DNA of 64,000 nucleotides from Nitrobacteraceae bacterium AZCC 1564 (GTDB taxonomy: Bacteria; Pseudomonadota; Alphaproteobacteria; Rhizobiales; Xanthobacteraceae): assembly GCA_036924835.1 (NCBI GenBank), contig JBAGRR010000001.1:5471001-5535000 (forward strand). Direction: 5' to 3'. The translations under genes and the position numbers were made by a program. How positions within the stretch are numbered: position 1 is the stretch's first letter; the number at the start of each line of letters is the position of its first letter. Below are positions 35,502-44,385 of this stretch, piece after piece. The notes beneath the pieces were generated by a model that had not been told where the DNA came from, made no database searches, and saw nothing but the letters and a program-made list of their open reading frames with translations.

Positions 35502-36506
35502 TCAGGCGAGCTTTGAGGCGGCATCAAGCGAGTGAACAAGGCAGCGCCGCGCCAGCTCGATTTTGAAGGCGTTACCGCTCTGCGGCTTCGCATCTTGCAG
35601 AAAGGTCTTGGCAGCGTTGTTGAAAGCTTCTTTGCTGATTGTTTGCCCAGTGAGCGCGGCTTCCGCCTCCTTATTCCGCCATGGCCGCACGCCGACGCCG
35701 CCCATGGCGAAGGCGACCTTGTCAATCTTCTCGCCGTTCACCGTCATCACGACGGCGGCAGAGGCGAGAGCGAACTCGTACGAAGCGCGATCGCGCAGCT
35801 TGAGATAAAGCGAGTGCGCACCAGGCACCGGCGCGGGAAGGCTGACATGGGTGATAAGGTCACCTGGCTGCATCACGGTCTCCCGGTCCGGCGTGTTGCC
35901 TGGTAGCAGGAAGAACTCGGAGATCGGCACTATGCGCTCATCGTTCGCCCCTTTGATGTGGATGGTGGCATCGAGCGCCATCAGAGCGACATTCATGTCC
36001 GACGGATTGGTGGCGATGCACTGATCGCTGACGCCGAGAATGGCGAGGTTGCGGTTAAATCCGCCGATCGCCGCGCAGCCGGAGCCGGGATTACGCTTGT
36101 TACAGGCCATGTCGGTGTCGCGGAAATACACGCAGCGTGTCCGCTGCAGCAGATTGCCGCCGGTTGTCGCCATGTTGCGCAATTGTGCGGACGCGCCCGC
36201 CAGCAGCGCCTGCGACAGCGCGGGATAATCGCGCTTCACGCGCTCGTCATTGGCGAGATCGGAATTGCGCACGGTGGCGCCGATGAGAAGGCCGCCACCC
36301 TGAATCGGCTCGATCTTGTCGAGCGGCAGGCGATTGATATCGATGATCTGCCGGGGCGTTTCGACATTGAGCTTCATCAGGTCGAGCAGCGTGGTGCCGC
36401 CGGCGAGGAAGCGGACGTCGGCGCCTTGTTGGGCGGTCTTTGCGCTTGAGGCGCCGCGAACGGCGATGTCGGCGGTGTCCGCGCGGCGCAATTGGAAGGC
36501 CTGCAT
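35502..36506 (-). CDS. paoB: FAD-binding subunit of PaoABC-like aldehyde oxidoreductase
   Basis: A 334-residue medium subunit. The FAD domain has FLAGGTTLLDLMKLNVETP and NMATTGGNLLQRTRCVYFRD, the latter with cysteines typical of PaoB, where a [4Fe-4S] cluster is bound. The later part has the CO-dehydrogenase flavoprotein C-terminal domain (DRASYEFALASAAV). It lies 18 bases upstream of the paoC-like gene. It passes electrons from molybdenum through FAD. Confidence 0.92.
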   Translation of the reverse strand: MQAFQLRRADTADIAVRGASSAKTAQQGADVRFLAGGTTLLDLMKLNVETPRQIIDINRLPLDKIEPIQGGGLLIGATVRNSDLANDERVKRDYPALSQALLAGASAQLRNMATTGGNLLQRTRCVYFRDTDMACNKRNPGSGCAAIGGFNRNLAILGVSDQCIATNPSDMNVALMALDATIHIKGANDERIVPISEFFLLPGNTPDRETVMQPGDLITHVSLPAPVPGAHSLYLKLRDRASYEFALASAAVVMTVNGEKIDKVAFAMGGVGVRPWRNKEAEAALTGQTISKEAFNNAAKTFLQDAKPQSGNAFKIELARRCLVHSLDAASKLA

Positions 36507-36534
36507 GGCGGTACTCCGTTCTTGAGGGGCTTCC

Positions 36535-37149
36535 TTATGTTCCTTGGCGAACCTGCTGGATGGCGGCGAGGATGTTCTTGTAGGCGCCGCAGCGGCAGAT
36601 GTTGCCGCTCATCAGTTCGCGCACCTCGTCATCGGAAGGGCCGCATGGTTCGTTCAGAAGCGCCACGCCGGACATGATCTGTCCTGATGTGCAATACCCG
36701 CACTGATAGCCGTCGTGGGCGAGAAACGCCGCCTGCATCGGATGCAAGTTATCGGGATCGCCGAGGCCCTCTATGGTAGTGATCTTGTCGCCCTCATGAG
36801 TGGCGGCGAGGCTGAGGCACGAATTGATGCGGCGGCCATTCACATGGACGGTGCACGCGCCACATTGCCCATGGTCGCAGCCCTTCTTAGTGCCAGTGAG
36901 GCCGGCATGTTCGCGCAGGAAGTCGAGCAGCGTGGTGCGTGGATCAATCGGCGCGGAATAGTCCTTGCCGTTGACAGTCAACCGTGCCTTCACGAAATAA
37001 TCCGGGACCAGCTCAGTGGTCGCGGCGTTTGCACTATCGGTTTTCCAGTGAGTGGTTCCTGCGGCGACGCCTGCGATTCCCAATGTCTGTAAAACGCTGC
37101 GGCGATCCAGACCGAATTTTCCGGAACCTTGATTGTCCGAATGGGTCAT
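36535..37149 (-). CDS. paoA: Tat-exported [2Fe-2S] subunit of PaoABC-like aldehyde oxidoreductase
   Basis: A 204-residue small subunit. A Tat signal ([20 protein letters not shown]) is followed by the plant-type cluster ([16 protein letters not shown]) and the second cluster (CGYCTSGQ with CRCG). The twin arginine exports the folded complex to the periplasm. It is the first gene of the paoABC-like operon, 28 bases before paoB. Length and motif spacing fit E. coli PaoA (YagT). Confidence 0.93.
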   Translation of the reverse strand: MTHSDNQGSGKFGLDRRSVLQTLGIAGVAAGTTHWKTDSANAATTELVPDYFVKARLTVNGKDYSAPIDPRTTLLDFLREHAGLTGTKKGCDHGQCGACTVHVNGRRINSCLSLAATHEGDKITTIEGLGDPDNLHPMQAAFLAHDGYQCGYCTSGQIMSGVALLNEPCGPSDDEVRELMSGNICRCGAYKNILAAIQQVRQGT

Positions 37150-37480
37150 GCATCCCTCAATGCTTGGAGTGAGCTCACGGCCGCAAGCCTCGCAGGCTCG
37201 CGATGACTGGTGAGACTTCGTCTAAACAAGCGCGGGATGCGCTGAACGTTCCGCGGATCACCGGATGCGCGCTGTGACGATTGTGTGAGAGGCGGAGGAA
37301 CGACTGCGCGAGCGATTGTTACAGTCAAATCTGTGTGTTGATCGGGTAGGCAGTGGTTGTTTCAGTGTGTCCGCCAGAGCGCATGACACAAAATTGCGGT
37401 CCTGTGACAGCCGGACCGATTGATCGTAGTTCCCGTGGCTCGTATCAAGGGACCTGTGCCCGCCACGGTTTTCTCCTGAC
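37150..37480. other. intergenic divergent region
   Basis: 331 bases between the divergent paoA-like and HAD genes. I see no supported gene or strong palindrome; promoters for both sides must lie here but no consensus was clear. Confidence 0.5.
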
Positions 37481-38104
37481 ATGCGCAAATACAAGCTTGT
37501 GATCTTCGATCTCGACGGAACCCTGCTGGACAGCTTTCCGTGGTTTCTCAGCGTCGTGAACGATGTGGCCGGAGCTCATGGCTTTCGCCGCGTGGCACCT
37601 CATGAAGTCGAAGAGATGCGTGGCAAGGGTTCGCGGGAGCTCGTCGAGTCTCTTGAGGTGCCATTCTGGAAGATCCCTGCGATTGCCCGCGACATGCGGC
37701 GCATGAAGACCGAGCGCCTTAAGGACATACCGCTGTTTGCGGGTGTCGATCGCATGTTGCGCCATTTTTCCGAATCCGGCGTCGTCACGGCGATGGTCTC
37801 GTCAGACAGCGAGGACAATGTGCGGGCAGCGCTGGGCGATGCCACGCAGTACATCTCTCACTTTGCCTGCGGCGCCTCGCTCTTCGGAAAGGCGGCGAAA
37901 TATAAGGCCGTGCTCAAACGTACGGGTATTCCGGCATCCGATGCTATCTCCATCGGTGACGAGGTAAGAGATGCTGAAGCGGCGCAGAAGGCGGGCATTG
38001 CCTTTGGGGCGGTGAGCTGGGGCTATGCCACGCCCGAGGCGTTGGCCAAGACATCGCCTGCGCTGACATTCACAAGTATCGAGGACATCTGTAGGCTGGC
38101 TTAG
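37481..38104 (+). CDS. HAD-family hydrolase
   Basis: A 207-residue HAD-superfamily phosphatase. Motif I is VIFDLDGTLLDSF, motif II TAMVSSDSEDNV, motif III lies around KAAKYKAVLK, and motif IV is ISIGDEVRDAEAAQKAGI. A helical cap sits between motifs I and II. The layout resembles phosphoglycolate-phosphatase-like and beta-phosphoglucomutase-like enzymes. Substrate unknown. It is a single gene. Confidence 0.88.
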   Translation: MRKYKLVIFDLDGTLLDSFPWFLSVVNDVAGAHGFRRVAPHEVEEMRGKGSRELVESLEVPFWKIPAIARDMRRMKTERLKDIPLFAGVDRMLRHFSESGVVTAMVSSDSEDNVRAALGDATQYISHFACGASLFGKAAKYKAVLKRTGIPASDAISIGDEVRDAEAAQKAGIAFGAVSWGYATPEALAKTSPALTFTSIEDICRLA

Positions 38105-38146
38105 GTGCAAGTCGGGTGTTCAGAATTGCGGTAGCGGGTGTCCGGC

Positions 38147-38401
38147 TCAGTCGAGAAACTTCACGCCGGTCATTGATCCTTTGCGCCAGACCATCTGGCA
38201 GCGTCGGCCGGACGGCGCGGCGTTCCAGCACAGCATGAAGCTGCGGGACAGCGCGCTTTCGCGGGGGATAACGAGTCTCGCACCATGAGGGGACAGATCA
38301 ACGATCTTGCATTCGGTTTTATGTTCATCGCCGCGCGGAATCCACGCGTCCATCTGGCGGACCATGCGGCGGCCGTTCCGTTTAGACTTGGTCTTAAGCA
38401 T
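38147..38401 (-). CDS. PilZ-domain protein
   Basis: An 84-residue stand-alone PilZ domain. The c-di-GMP-binding features are the N-terminal RNGRRMVRQ arginine segment and ECKIVDLSPHGARLVI (D/N-x-S-x-x-G). The end KGSMTGVKFLD completes the barrel. It probably binds cyclic-di-GMP and acts on a partner. I use ATG 38401 with AGGTC upstream; an ATG at 38416 is possible. Confidence 0.85.
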   Translation of the reverse strand: MLKTKSKRNGRRMVRQMDAWIPRGDEHKTECKIVDLSPHGARLVIPRESALSRSFMLCWNAAPSGRRCQMVWRKGSMTGVKFLD

Positions 38402-38776
38402 GATTGACCTACGCATATCAGGCTTAAATTAGGCGTTATATGATCGCTCAAACTTTAACGATCGGCGTTTGCACGAGGTATCATCGTAAGAAAAGCGTGC
38501 ACAAAACGCGGAAGAAACAGCCAGCCGACAGGGCTGGCCAAGATCCGAGCGAAGACAATGTCGCTTCTGTAAAATCATTACGTGCGTTTAATGCAGCATC
38601 AAAGCATGGGGCCGCGCGCATGTCTGTAGCGGCGCGATCACACCGTCGTTGTTCCGTTCGCCAGGGTAGGCTGGAACTTTGATCGGGTGGGCTGCAGGCC
38701 AGTACCTCAACAGGACCGGCGTTGCCATCGCTCTCGATCGTCAGGGCTATTTTTGCGCAGATATGGAGGTTGGAGG

Positions 38777-38974
38777 TTAAGCTCCTTGCTGATCGCGATT
38801 GATCCGAGGCTGCGATCGATTCAGCAAACAGCAAAACGAGCGCGCTTCGTCCTCCGAAAGAGAGCTCAGATATTGCGTTCCGATTTCTGCGAAATTGTCC
38901 TCATCGTTGTCCCAAACGATCCAGTCATCACAAGGGTCGGGAAATGCTTCGAACCGTTGATCAAGGACTTCCAA
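38777..38974 (-). CDS. small acidic hypothetical protein
   Basis: A 65-residue frame starting at TTG 38974 with GAGGCG upstream and an in-frame stop just before. It reads FEAFPDPCDDWIVWDNDEDN then FAEIGTQYLSSLSEDEARSF; I recall bradyrhizobial small proteins with the same PDPxDDWIVWD core. Function unknown. Between 38417 and 38776 and between 38975 and 39202 no supported gene is seen. Confidence 0.5.
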   Translation of the reverse strand: MEVLDQRFEAFPDPCDDWIVWDNDEDNFAEIGTQYLSSLSEDEARSFCCLLNRSQPRINRDQQGA

Positions 38975-39336
38975 TAGCGCGCCTCATTCTAATCGGGAGC
39001 TTGCGATGAAAAACAGTGAGTAAAATTGGCCATAGTTTGACGCGCGTTGATGTGTGGCGCGACGCATGCTCACGAACTGCGTGATAATTCGATGAAGAAC
39101 ACTAGAAAATGAAACGGAAGAGCGTGATGATGTGTTCATCTGTGCATCTCTGACACGTGTCGAGTATGGAACCTAACGGCATAAATAACACGTGGTGTGA
39201 TAGGCGCGATTTACTTTCGCGCGCGTGCTGTTCTTTCACCGCGATGTGTTTTCACATTATTCAATGCTGAGCCTCGTCCTTTCTGTTTACGCGAGTGTGC
39301 AAATGGCTTATTGGCGTAAGTGGATCGTGACAAGTT

Positions 39337-39371
39337 GCGTCCGACGGGCATCCCGCCGGGCGCTTTTTGTT
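39337..39371 (+). terminator. rho-independent terminator, unit 1
   Basis: Stem GCGTCCG-A-CGGG with CCCG-C-CGGGCGC (one wobble, one mismatch) followed by TTTTTGTT. It is the conserved 3' end of repeat unit 1. Confidence 0.7.
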
Positions 39372-39556
39372 TTGAGGTGAATTCCTGGTCGTCTCAGAGC
39401 ATGGCAGCTCAATGAAATAAGTGGCGCGTGATTTACTTTCGCGCGTGCTGTTCTCTCCCCACGATGTGATTTCACGTTATTCAACGCTAAATATCATTCT
39501 TTCTGTTTACGCGAGTGTGCGAATGGCCTATTGGCGTAGGTGGATCGTGACAAGTT

Positions 39557-39591
39557 GCGCCCGACGGACATCCCGCCGGGCGCTTTTGTTT
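39557..39591 (+). terminator. rho-independent terminator, unit 2
   Basis: Stem GCGCCCG-A-CGG with CCG-C-CGGGCGC, then TTTTGTTTTT. Same element as in unit 1 with the wobble pair restored to a Watson-Crick pair. Confidence 0.75.
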
Positions 39592-39753
39592 TTGAGGTGA
39601 ATTCCAATCGATAGGTGGTGCGCCATTTACTTTCACGCGCGTGCTGTTCGCTTGCCGCGTCGTGTTTTTCACGTTATTCAATGGCGCGCTTTGCAGTTTG
39701 TGTTTACGCGACAGTGCGAACGGCTTATTGGCGTAAGTGGATCGTGACAAGTT

Positions 39754-39790
39754 GCGCCCGACGGACATCCCGCCGGGCGCTTTTTGTTTT
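39754..39790 (+). terminator. rho-independent terminator, unit 3
   Basis: Stem GCGCCCG-A-CGG with CCG-C-CGGGCGC, then TTTTTGTTTT, ending 17 bases before the terminase small-subunit start. Transcription of the terminase genes must therefore start downstream of it or pass through it. Confidence 0.75.
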
Positions 39791-39806
39791 GAGATGAATT
39801 CGAAAG

Positions 39807-40136
39807 ATGGCGCAGCGCGGAGCACGAAAAGGTACGACGCGCAAGGCGAGCAGTGATAATGCAGATCCTGCTCATGAACGCTCCAGCGTTCGCATGACCA
39901 ATGCGCGAAAAACGCCAGCCAACGATCTCTCGCCCGTGGATTACATGCTTTCGATCCTGCGCGATGAGACGCAATCGCAAGGGGACCGCATGGATGCGGC
40001 GAAGGCGGCTGCGCCGTATCTGCATGCGCGGCTGTCCGGCGTGAAGCATTCTGGCGAGCTGGCGATGCGCCACGAGGACGCGCTGAATGAACTTGACGAC
40101 GCGCGAAAGACGAATTCGCGTAAGACTTCGCGATGA
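39807..40136 (+). CDS. phage terminase small subunit-like protein
   Basis: A 109-residue basic protein. The C-terminal half has SPVDYMLSILRDETQSQGDR and AAKAAAPYLHARL, a pattern seen in small terminase subunits of several tailed phages. The N-terminal 40 residues are basic and disordered (MAQRGARKGTTRKASS). It overlaps the large-terminase gene by 50 bases. It should recognise the packaging site and load the large subunit. Confidence 0.7.
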   Translation: MAQRGARKGTTRKASSDNADPAHERSSVRMTNARKTPANDLSPVDYMLSILRDETQSQGDRMDAAKAAAPYLHARLSGVKHSGELAMRHEDALNELDDARKTNSRKTSR

Positions 40137-41628
40137 CTTTCCATACTACGCGTCGAAATGTCTCAAGATCAGGGCGAAGTCCGGCGCTATCGAGCCGCTG
40201 ATCCTGAACCGCGCGCAGCTTCATGTTCATGAACGGCTCGAGGCGCAGAAGGCGGAAATCGGCAAAGTCCGCGCGCTGATCCTGAAAGGGCGGCAGCAAG
40301 GCTGCTCCACATATGTGGAGGGGCGTTACTACCATCGTGTGTCGCACTCTCGAGGGCTGCGCGCCTTCATCCTCACCCATGAGGATGCGGCGACGCAGAA
40401 CCTGTTCGAGATGGTCAACCGCTATCATCAACACTGCCATCCGTTGGTGAAGCCGTCGACCGGATCGGCCAACGCCAAGGAATTGAATTTCGATGTGCTC
40501 GATAGCGCCTACAAAGTCGGCACCGCCGGCACCAAAGGCGTGGGGCGCTCATCGACCTTGCAACTGTTTCACGGCTCCGAAGTCGGTTTCTGGCCGCATG
40601 CCGACACGCATGCTGCTGGCGTGCTGCAGGCAGTGTCGGACGAGCCGGGGACAGAAATCATTCTGGAGAGTACGGCCAACGGCGTCGGCAACTTCTTTCA
40701 TCGCAAGTGGCGTGATGCCGAGACCGGCAAGAGCGACTACATCGCGATCTTCATTCCGTGGTTCTGGCAGCAGGAATACCGCAAGGCGCCGCCGCCCGAT
40801 TTCATGCTCGACGAGGAGGAGGGCGAATACGCAACGCTCTACCGCCTCGATGATGAACAGATGTGCTGGCGGCGGAATAAGATCATCGAACTGAAAGACC
40901 CTGTCTTGTTTAAACAGGAATATCCGGCGACCGCCGCCGAAGCATTCCAGATGTCCGGACATGACAGCTTCATTCCGCCCGCGCTGATCGCGCGTGCGCG
41001 CAAGGCGCAATGCGAGGCGTCGGGCCCGCTGGTGATCGGTTACGATCCCGCATGGATGGGCAGCGATCGTCACTCGATGGCGTGGCGGCGCGGGCGGCGT
41101 GTGCTGAAAGTGGAATCGAAGCAGAAGCTCGACACCGTGCAGGGCGCGGGTTGGGCGAAATCCGTGATCGACAGGGACAAGCCCGCAAAGATGTTCATCG
41201 ATGTCGGTGGTGTCGGCGCCGGTGTGTTCGACCAAATCCGGCACATGGGCGAGCCTTATGCCTCTATCATTGAGGCCGTGAATTTCGGCGCAGCACCTTA
41301 TGAGCCGCCGCCGCTCGACGAGCGCGGCAAGCCCAGCGGTGGACCGATGAACCGCCGCGCGGAGATGTGGATGAAGTCGAAGGAATGGCTGGAAGATCCT
41401 TCCGGCGCGCAGATCCCCGACTGCGACAGCTTGCAGGCCGATGCGTGCGGGCCGACCTACAAGTACGACAGCAACACGCGGTTGGTGCTGGAGAAGAAGG
41501 AAGACATGCGGCGGCGCGATGCGCTCAGTCCCGATGAATGGGACGCGGTGGCGCTGACCTTCGCCAAACCTGTCGCGCCTTCATCGTTCAATCGTCCCAT
41601 CAACTACCCACGTCAAGGCATCGCTTAA
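40087..41628 (+). CDS. phage terminase large subunit
   Basis: A 513-residue terminase motor. The ATPase part has a Walker-A-like ALILKGRQQGCSTY and a helicase-like FILTHEDAATQNLFEMV; the nuclease part has VIGYDPAW and FIDVGGVGAGVFDQI. The end, CGPTYKYDSNTRLVLEKKED, fits the C-terminus of large terminases. It packages DNA into the prohead with the portal. Start 40087 overlaps the small-subunit gene; the portal gene follows at once. Confidence 0.9.
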   Translation: MNLTTRERRIRVRLRDDFPYYASKCLKIRAKSGAIEPLILNRAQLHVHERLEAQKAEIGKVRALILKGRQQGCSTYVEGRYYHRVSHSRGLRAFILTHEDAATQNLFEMVNRYHQHCHPLVKPSTGSANAKELNFDVLDSAYKVGTAGTKGVGRSSTLQLFHGSEVGFWPHADTHAAGVLQAVSDEPGTEIILESTANGVGNFFHRKWRDAETGKSDYIAIFIPWFWQQEYRKAPPPDFMLDEEEGEYATLYRLDDEQMCWRRNKIIELKDPVLFKQEYPATAAEAFQMSGHDSFIPPALIARARKAQCEASGPLVIGYDPAWMGSDRHSMAWRRGRRVLKVESKQKLDTVQGAGWAKSVIDRDKPAKMFIDVGGVGAGVFDQIRHMGEPYASIIEAVNFGAAPYEPPPLDERGKPSGGPMNRRAEMWMKSKEWLEDPSGAQIPDCDSLQADACGPTYKYDSNTRLVLEKKEDMRRRDALSPDEWDAVALTFAKPVAPSSFNRPINYPRQGIA

Positions 41629-43842
41629 ATGGCAAAAATGTCCGTATCCACGCTGCAGGCCATGCTTGCGGCGGAGAAAGCCGATGCGCTGGCGGCAACA
41701 TCTTCAGCCCGGCTCTCCATCGAGCGCTCTGATGCGATGGATTATTACCTCGGCGACATGCGCAAGGACATGCCGCAGCTCGAAGGCCGCTCCAGCGCCG
41801 TCTCCACCGATGTGGCGGACACCATCGAAGGTCTGATGCCGAGCCTGATGGAGATCTTCTGCGGCTCGGATGAGATCGTCTGCTTTAATCCGGTGAGCGC
41901 AGAAGATGTCGCTGCCGCCGAGCAGGAAACCGATTACGTCAATCACGTCTTCATGCAGCGAAATCCAGGATTTCTGATCCTGTATTCCTTCATCAAGGAT
42001 GCGCTGCTGCAGAAGGTGGGCGTGGTGAAGGCCTGGTGGGAAACGCGCACCGAGGAAGAGCGCGAGACCTATCTGGACCAGTCCGACGACGCGTTTGCGC
42101 TGCTGGCGCAGGCCGTGCTGCAGAGCAACGGCGCGCTCGCCATTGAGGCGCATACGCGGAAGGAAAACCCCGGGCCGGTCAGTCCGGCCACCGGTCAGCC
42201 GTCGGTTGTCATCACTCATGACGTCACCATCGTCACCACCCGCAAGTTCGAGCAGGCGCGCGTTGAGGGTGTTCCTCCGGAGGAGTTCGGCATCGAGCGC
42301 AACGCGCGCTCAATCGCGGCGAGCAACTACTGCTTCCACAAGATTGTGACGCTGACCGAGGCCAAGCTGATCGAGCAGGGCTATGACGCGGCGCAAGTGA
42401 GGGCACTGCAGACCTACGGCAACACATCCAACACCGAAGAGCTGAGCCGCGACAGCGTTGACGAGGAGTACTGGGCCGACAGCAGCACCAATTCCGGCTC
42501 ACGCATCATCGAGGTGGTCGAGCACTACATCCGGATGGATTACGGCGGCACTGGCAAGGTCGGCCTCTACAAGGTGACAACCGGCGGCGGCCAGGAGGAG
42601 ATTCTCCGCAAGGACGGGCGCGAGGATATCGAGCAAGTTGATATGATGCCGTTCGCGGCGATGACGCCGGTGATCGTGACCCATCGCTTCTTCGGTCGGT
42701 CCATCGCCGACCTGGTGATGGATATCCAGCGGATCAAGACCGCGCTGGTGCGAGCGATGCTGGATGCGCAGTATCTGGCGAACAATCCGCGCACCATCGT
42801 TTATGAAGGGCTCGCCAGCGAGAACACCATCGATGATCTGCTGGTCGCTCGGCCCGGCGGCATCATCCGCGCCAAGGCTCAAGGAGCCGTGGAGCCGTTC
42901 AAGCATCCGGCCATCGCCGGCGATGTGCTGCCGGTGATCGAATACATGGACGCCACACGCGAATGGCGCACAGGCGTCACGCGACAGGGGCAGGGTATCG
43001 ACGCCAATTCGCTGCAGAACGTCTCCGCCACCGCATCGGCTCAAGGTTACAGCGCGGCGCAGGCGCGCATGAAGCTTATTGCTCGTATCTTTGCCGAGAC
43101 CGGCATCCGCGATCTGTTTCTGCTGCTGCATGGGATTATCCGCAAGCACGCCACGCAGGCCGACACCGTCGAGCTGCGCAAGCAGTGGGTGCCGGTCGAT
43201 CCGCGAGGCTGGAAGACCCGCACCGATATGACGGTGAAAGTGGGGCTCGGCTCCGGCACCCGGCAGGAGCGGGCGGCGAATCTCACCATGCTGATGAACC
43301 TGCAGAAAGAAGCCCTGATGGGCGGGCTGCCGGTGGTCACGCCGAAGAACATCTTCAACGCGGCGAAAGAGCTGTGCAAGGTCATCGACCTGAAGGATGT
43401 CAGCCCGTACATGACGGACCCGGACTCGCCTGAAGGCAAGGCGATGGCGCAGGCGTCATCGCAGAAGCCGGATCCGGTGATGGCCGGGCTGCAGATGAAG
43501 GCGGCGCTGGACGAGAAAGCCGATCAACGCAAGGCGCAGATCGAGAGCGTCCAGGCCCAAGCGGATATTGAGACCCAGCGCGACAAGACCCGTGCGGAGA
43601 TGGCTCAGACCGAGCGGGACTTTGCGCTGAAGCGGGAGCTGGCGCTGCTGGAAGCCGAGCTCGAGCGCGAAAAGTTCAATCGCGAGGAAGCGCGCCGCGA
43701 CCGCGAGCACGAACAGCGCATGGAACAAGCCCGTCAGATGCACGAGCACGCCATGGCGCAGGGACACTTCAACCTGGCGGCCGGTGCCGAGGCGCATCAG
43801 CAGAAGATGGCGCGCAACACGCAGGATGGAGTTGGTACGTGA
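41629..43842 (+). CDS. phage portal protein
   Basis: A 737-residue portal (head-tail connector) of the podoviral, P22-like type. The core starts about residue 35 (DYYLGDMRKDMPQLEGRSSA) and has DTIEGLMPSLMEIFCG. The C-terminal 150 residues are a long charged coiled coil (KTRAEMAQTERDFALKREL) as found in the barrel or crown extension of large portals. Twelve copies form the DNA-entry ring. Its start directly follows the terminase stop and its end overlaps the next gene by four bases. Confidence 0.85.
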   Translation: MAKMSVSTLQAMLAAEKADALAATSSARLSIERSDAMDYYLGDMRKDMPQLEGRSSAVSTDVADTIEGLMPSLMEIFCGSDEIVCFNPVSAEDVAAAEQETDYVNHVFMQRNPGFLILYSFIKDALLQKVGVVKAWWETRTEEERETYLDQSDDAFALLAQAVLQSNGALAIEAHTRKENPGPVSPATGQPSVVITHDVTIVTTRKFEQARVEGVPPEEFGIERNARSIAASNYCFHKIVTLTEAKLIEQGYDAAQVRALQTYGNTSNTEELSRDSVDEEYWADSSTNSGSRIIEVVEHYIRMDYGGTGKVGLYKVTTGGGQEEILRKDGREDIEQVDMMPFAAMTPVIVTHRFFGRSIADLVMDIQRIKTALVRAMLDAQYLANNPRTIVYEGLASENTIDDLLVARPGGIIRAKAQGAVEPFKHPAIAGDVLPVIEYMDATREWRTGVTRQGQGIDANSLQNVSATASAQGYSAAQARMKLIARIFAETGIRDLFLLLHGIIRKHATQADTVELRKQWVPVDPRGWKTRTDMTVKVGLGSGTRQERAANLTMLMNLQKEALMGGLPVVTPKNIFNAAKELCKVIDLKDVSPYMTDPDSPEGKAMAQASSQKPDPVMAGLQMKAALDEKADQRKAQIESVQAQADIETQRDKTRAEMAQTERDFALKRELALLEAELEREKFNREEARRDREHEQRMEQARQMHEHAMAQGHFNLAAGAEAHQQKMARNTQDGVGT

Positions 43843-44138
43843 TCGACGAGCTCAAAGCCAACAACGAGATGTCCCGCGGCGCGCGGGCACAGGCACTGCT
43901 CGACAATGAGCTGCTCAATGAGGCGTTCACCGCTCTTGAAGCCGCCTACATCGAACGCTGGCGCGCGACCCATATCGATGACGAGCGTGGGCGCGAGAAG
44001 CTGTTCATTGCCGTGAACGTGGTCGGCAAGGTGCGCGCGCATCTCGCGGCTATCGTCGCCAACGGTCATATTGCCGCAAAGCAGCTCGACGAGCTGGCGC
44101 GCGATGCCGAGCGGTGGAAGCGGCTTGGGATTGTGTGA
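43839..44138 (+). CDS. small conserved phage protein
   Basis: A 99-residue, helical protein starting at GTG 43839, which overlaps the portal stop (GTGA). It has NELLNEAFTALEAAYIERWR and NVVGKVRAHLAAI. I remember similar proteins between portal and capsid genes in short-tailed phages of rhizobia; the role (perhaps scaffold or assembly) is unknown. It is the last gene before the AT-rich insertion holding the Ntn-hydrolase pair. The 247 bases after it contain a small hairpin GTGAAG/CTTCAC and no gene. Confidence 0.6.
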   Translation: MIDELKANNEMSRGARAQALLDNELLNEAFTALEAAYIERWRATHIDDERGREKLFIAVNVVGKVRAHLAAIVANGHIAAKQLDELARDAERWKRLGIV

Positions 44139-44385
44139 AGTAGCTTCACGGCGGAACGGCGGCCGCATTTCACCGATTCGCTGGGATCGGGTGGCCACAG
44201 GTCCTGTCGACTCGATCGTGGATATCTATGCCCTTAATCCGCAACCGCTGATTGACATGTCGCTTCGGCTACGACAACAGTTAGGCGGTGCTGGGGGCTT
44301 AGAGCGGTCGTGAGCGGGCATAAAACCCCGTTGCAAAAACGAACAAGGAATTGCTCTGAAAGCTGCCGCTTGCAGGTGGCGCGGG

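Larger units (their letters stand above)
39203..39801 (+). repeat. three tandem repeats of about 183 bp ahead of the terminase
   Basis: Unit 1 is 39203-39384, unit 2 39423-39604 and unit 3 39617-39801. Each has TTTACTTTC near its left end, a variable middle, then a highly conserved right part (TTTACGCG, GCTTATTGGCGTAAGTGGA, TCGTGACAAGTTGCG), a terminator hairpin and GAATTC. The right 90 bases are nearly identical and the left is more diverged. Each unit also holds an uninterrupted 39-codon frame (39264-39380, 39484-39600, 39681-39797), with ATG in units 1 and 3 and ACG in unit 2. A packaging site or tandem small RNAs are both possible. Confidence 0.8.

Noticed and set aside
38440-38834. Frames on both strands between the PilZ gene and the small acidic gene
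   Set aside because: They overlap each other, lack ribosome-binding sites and have no recognisable motif.
38105-39202. Possible tRNA or attachment site at the left edge of the prophage
   Set aside because: No cloverleaf or CCA-ending element was recognised, and no direct repeat could be matched because the right end is outside the window.
39203-39801. Tandem repeats considered as a CRISPR array
   Set aside because: Units are about 183 bp, each with an internal terminator, and there are no short regular repeat-spacer units or cas genes.
39487-40440. Reverse frame of 317 codons across the tandem repeats and terminase start
   Set aside because: It runs through three repeat units and antisense to two well-supported terminase genes, with no homology or ribosome-binding site.
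43839-44385. GTGAAG/CTTCAC hairpin after 44138 considered as a terminator
   Set aside because: The stem is only six pairs and is not followed by a T-run.
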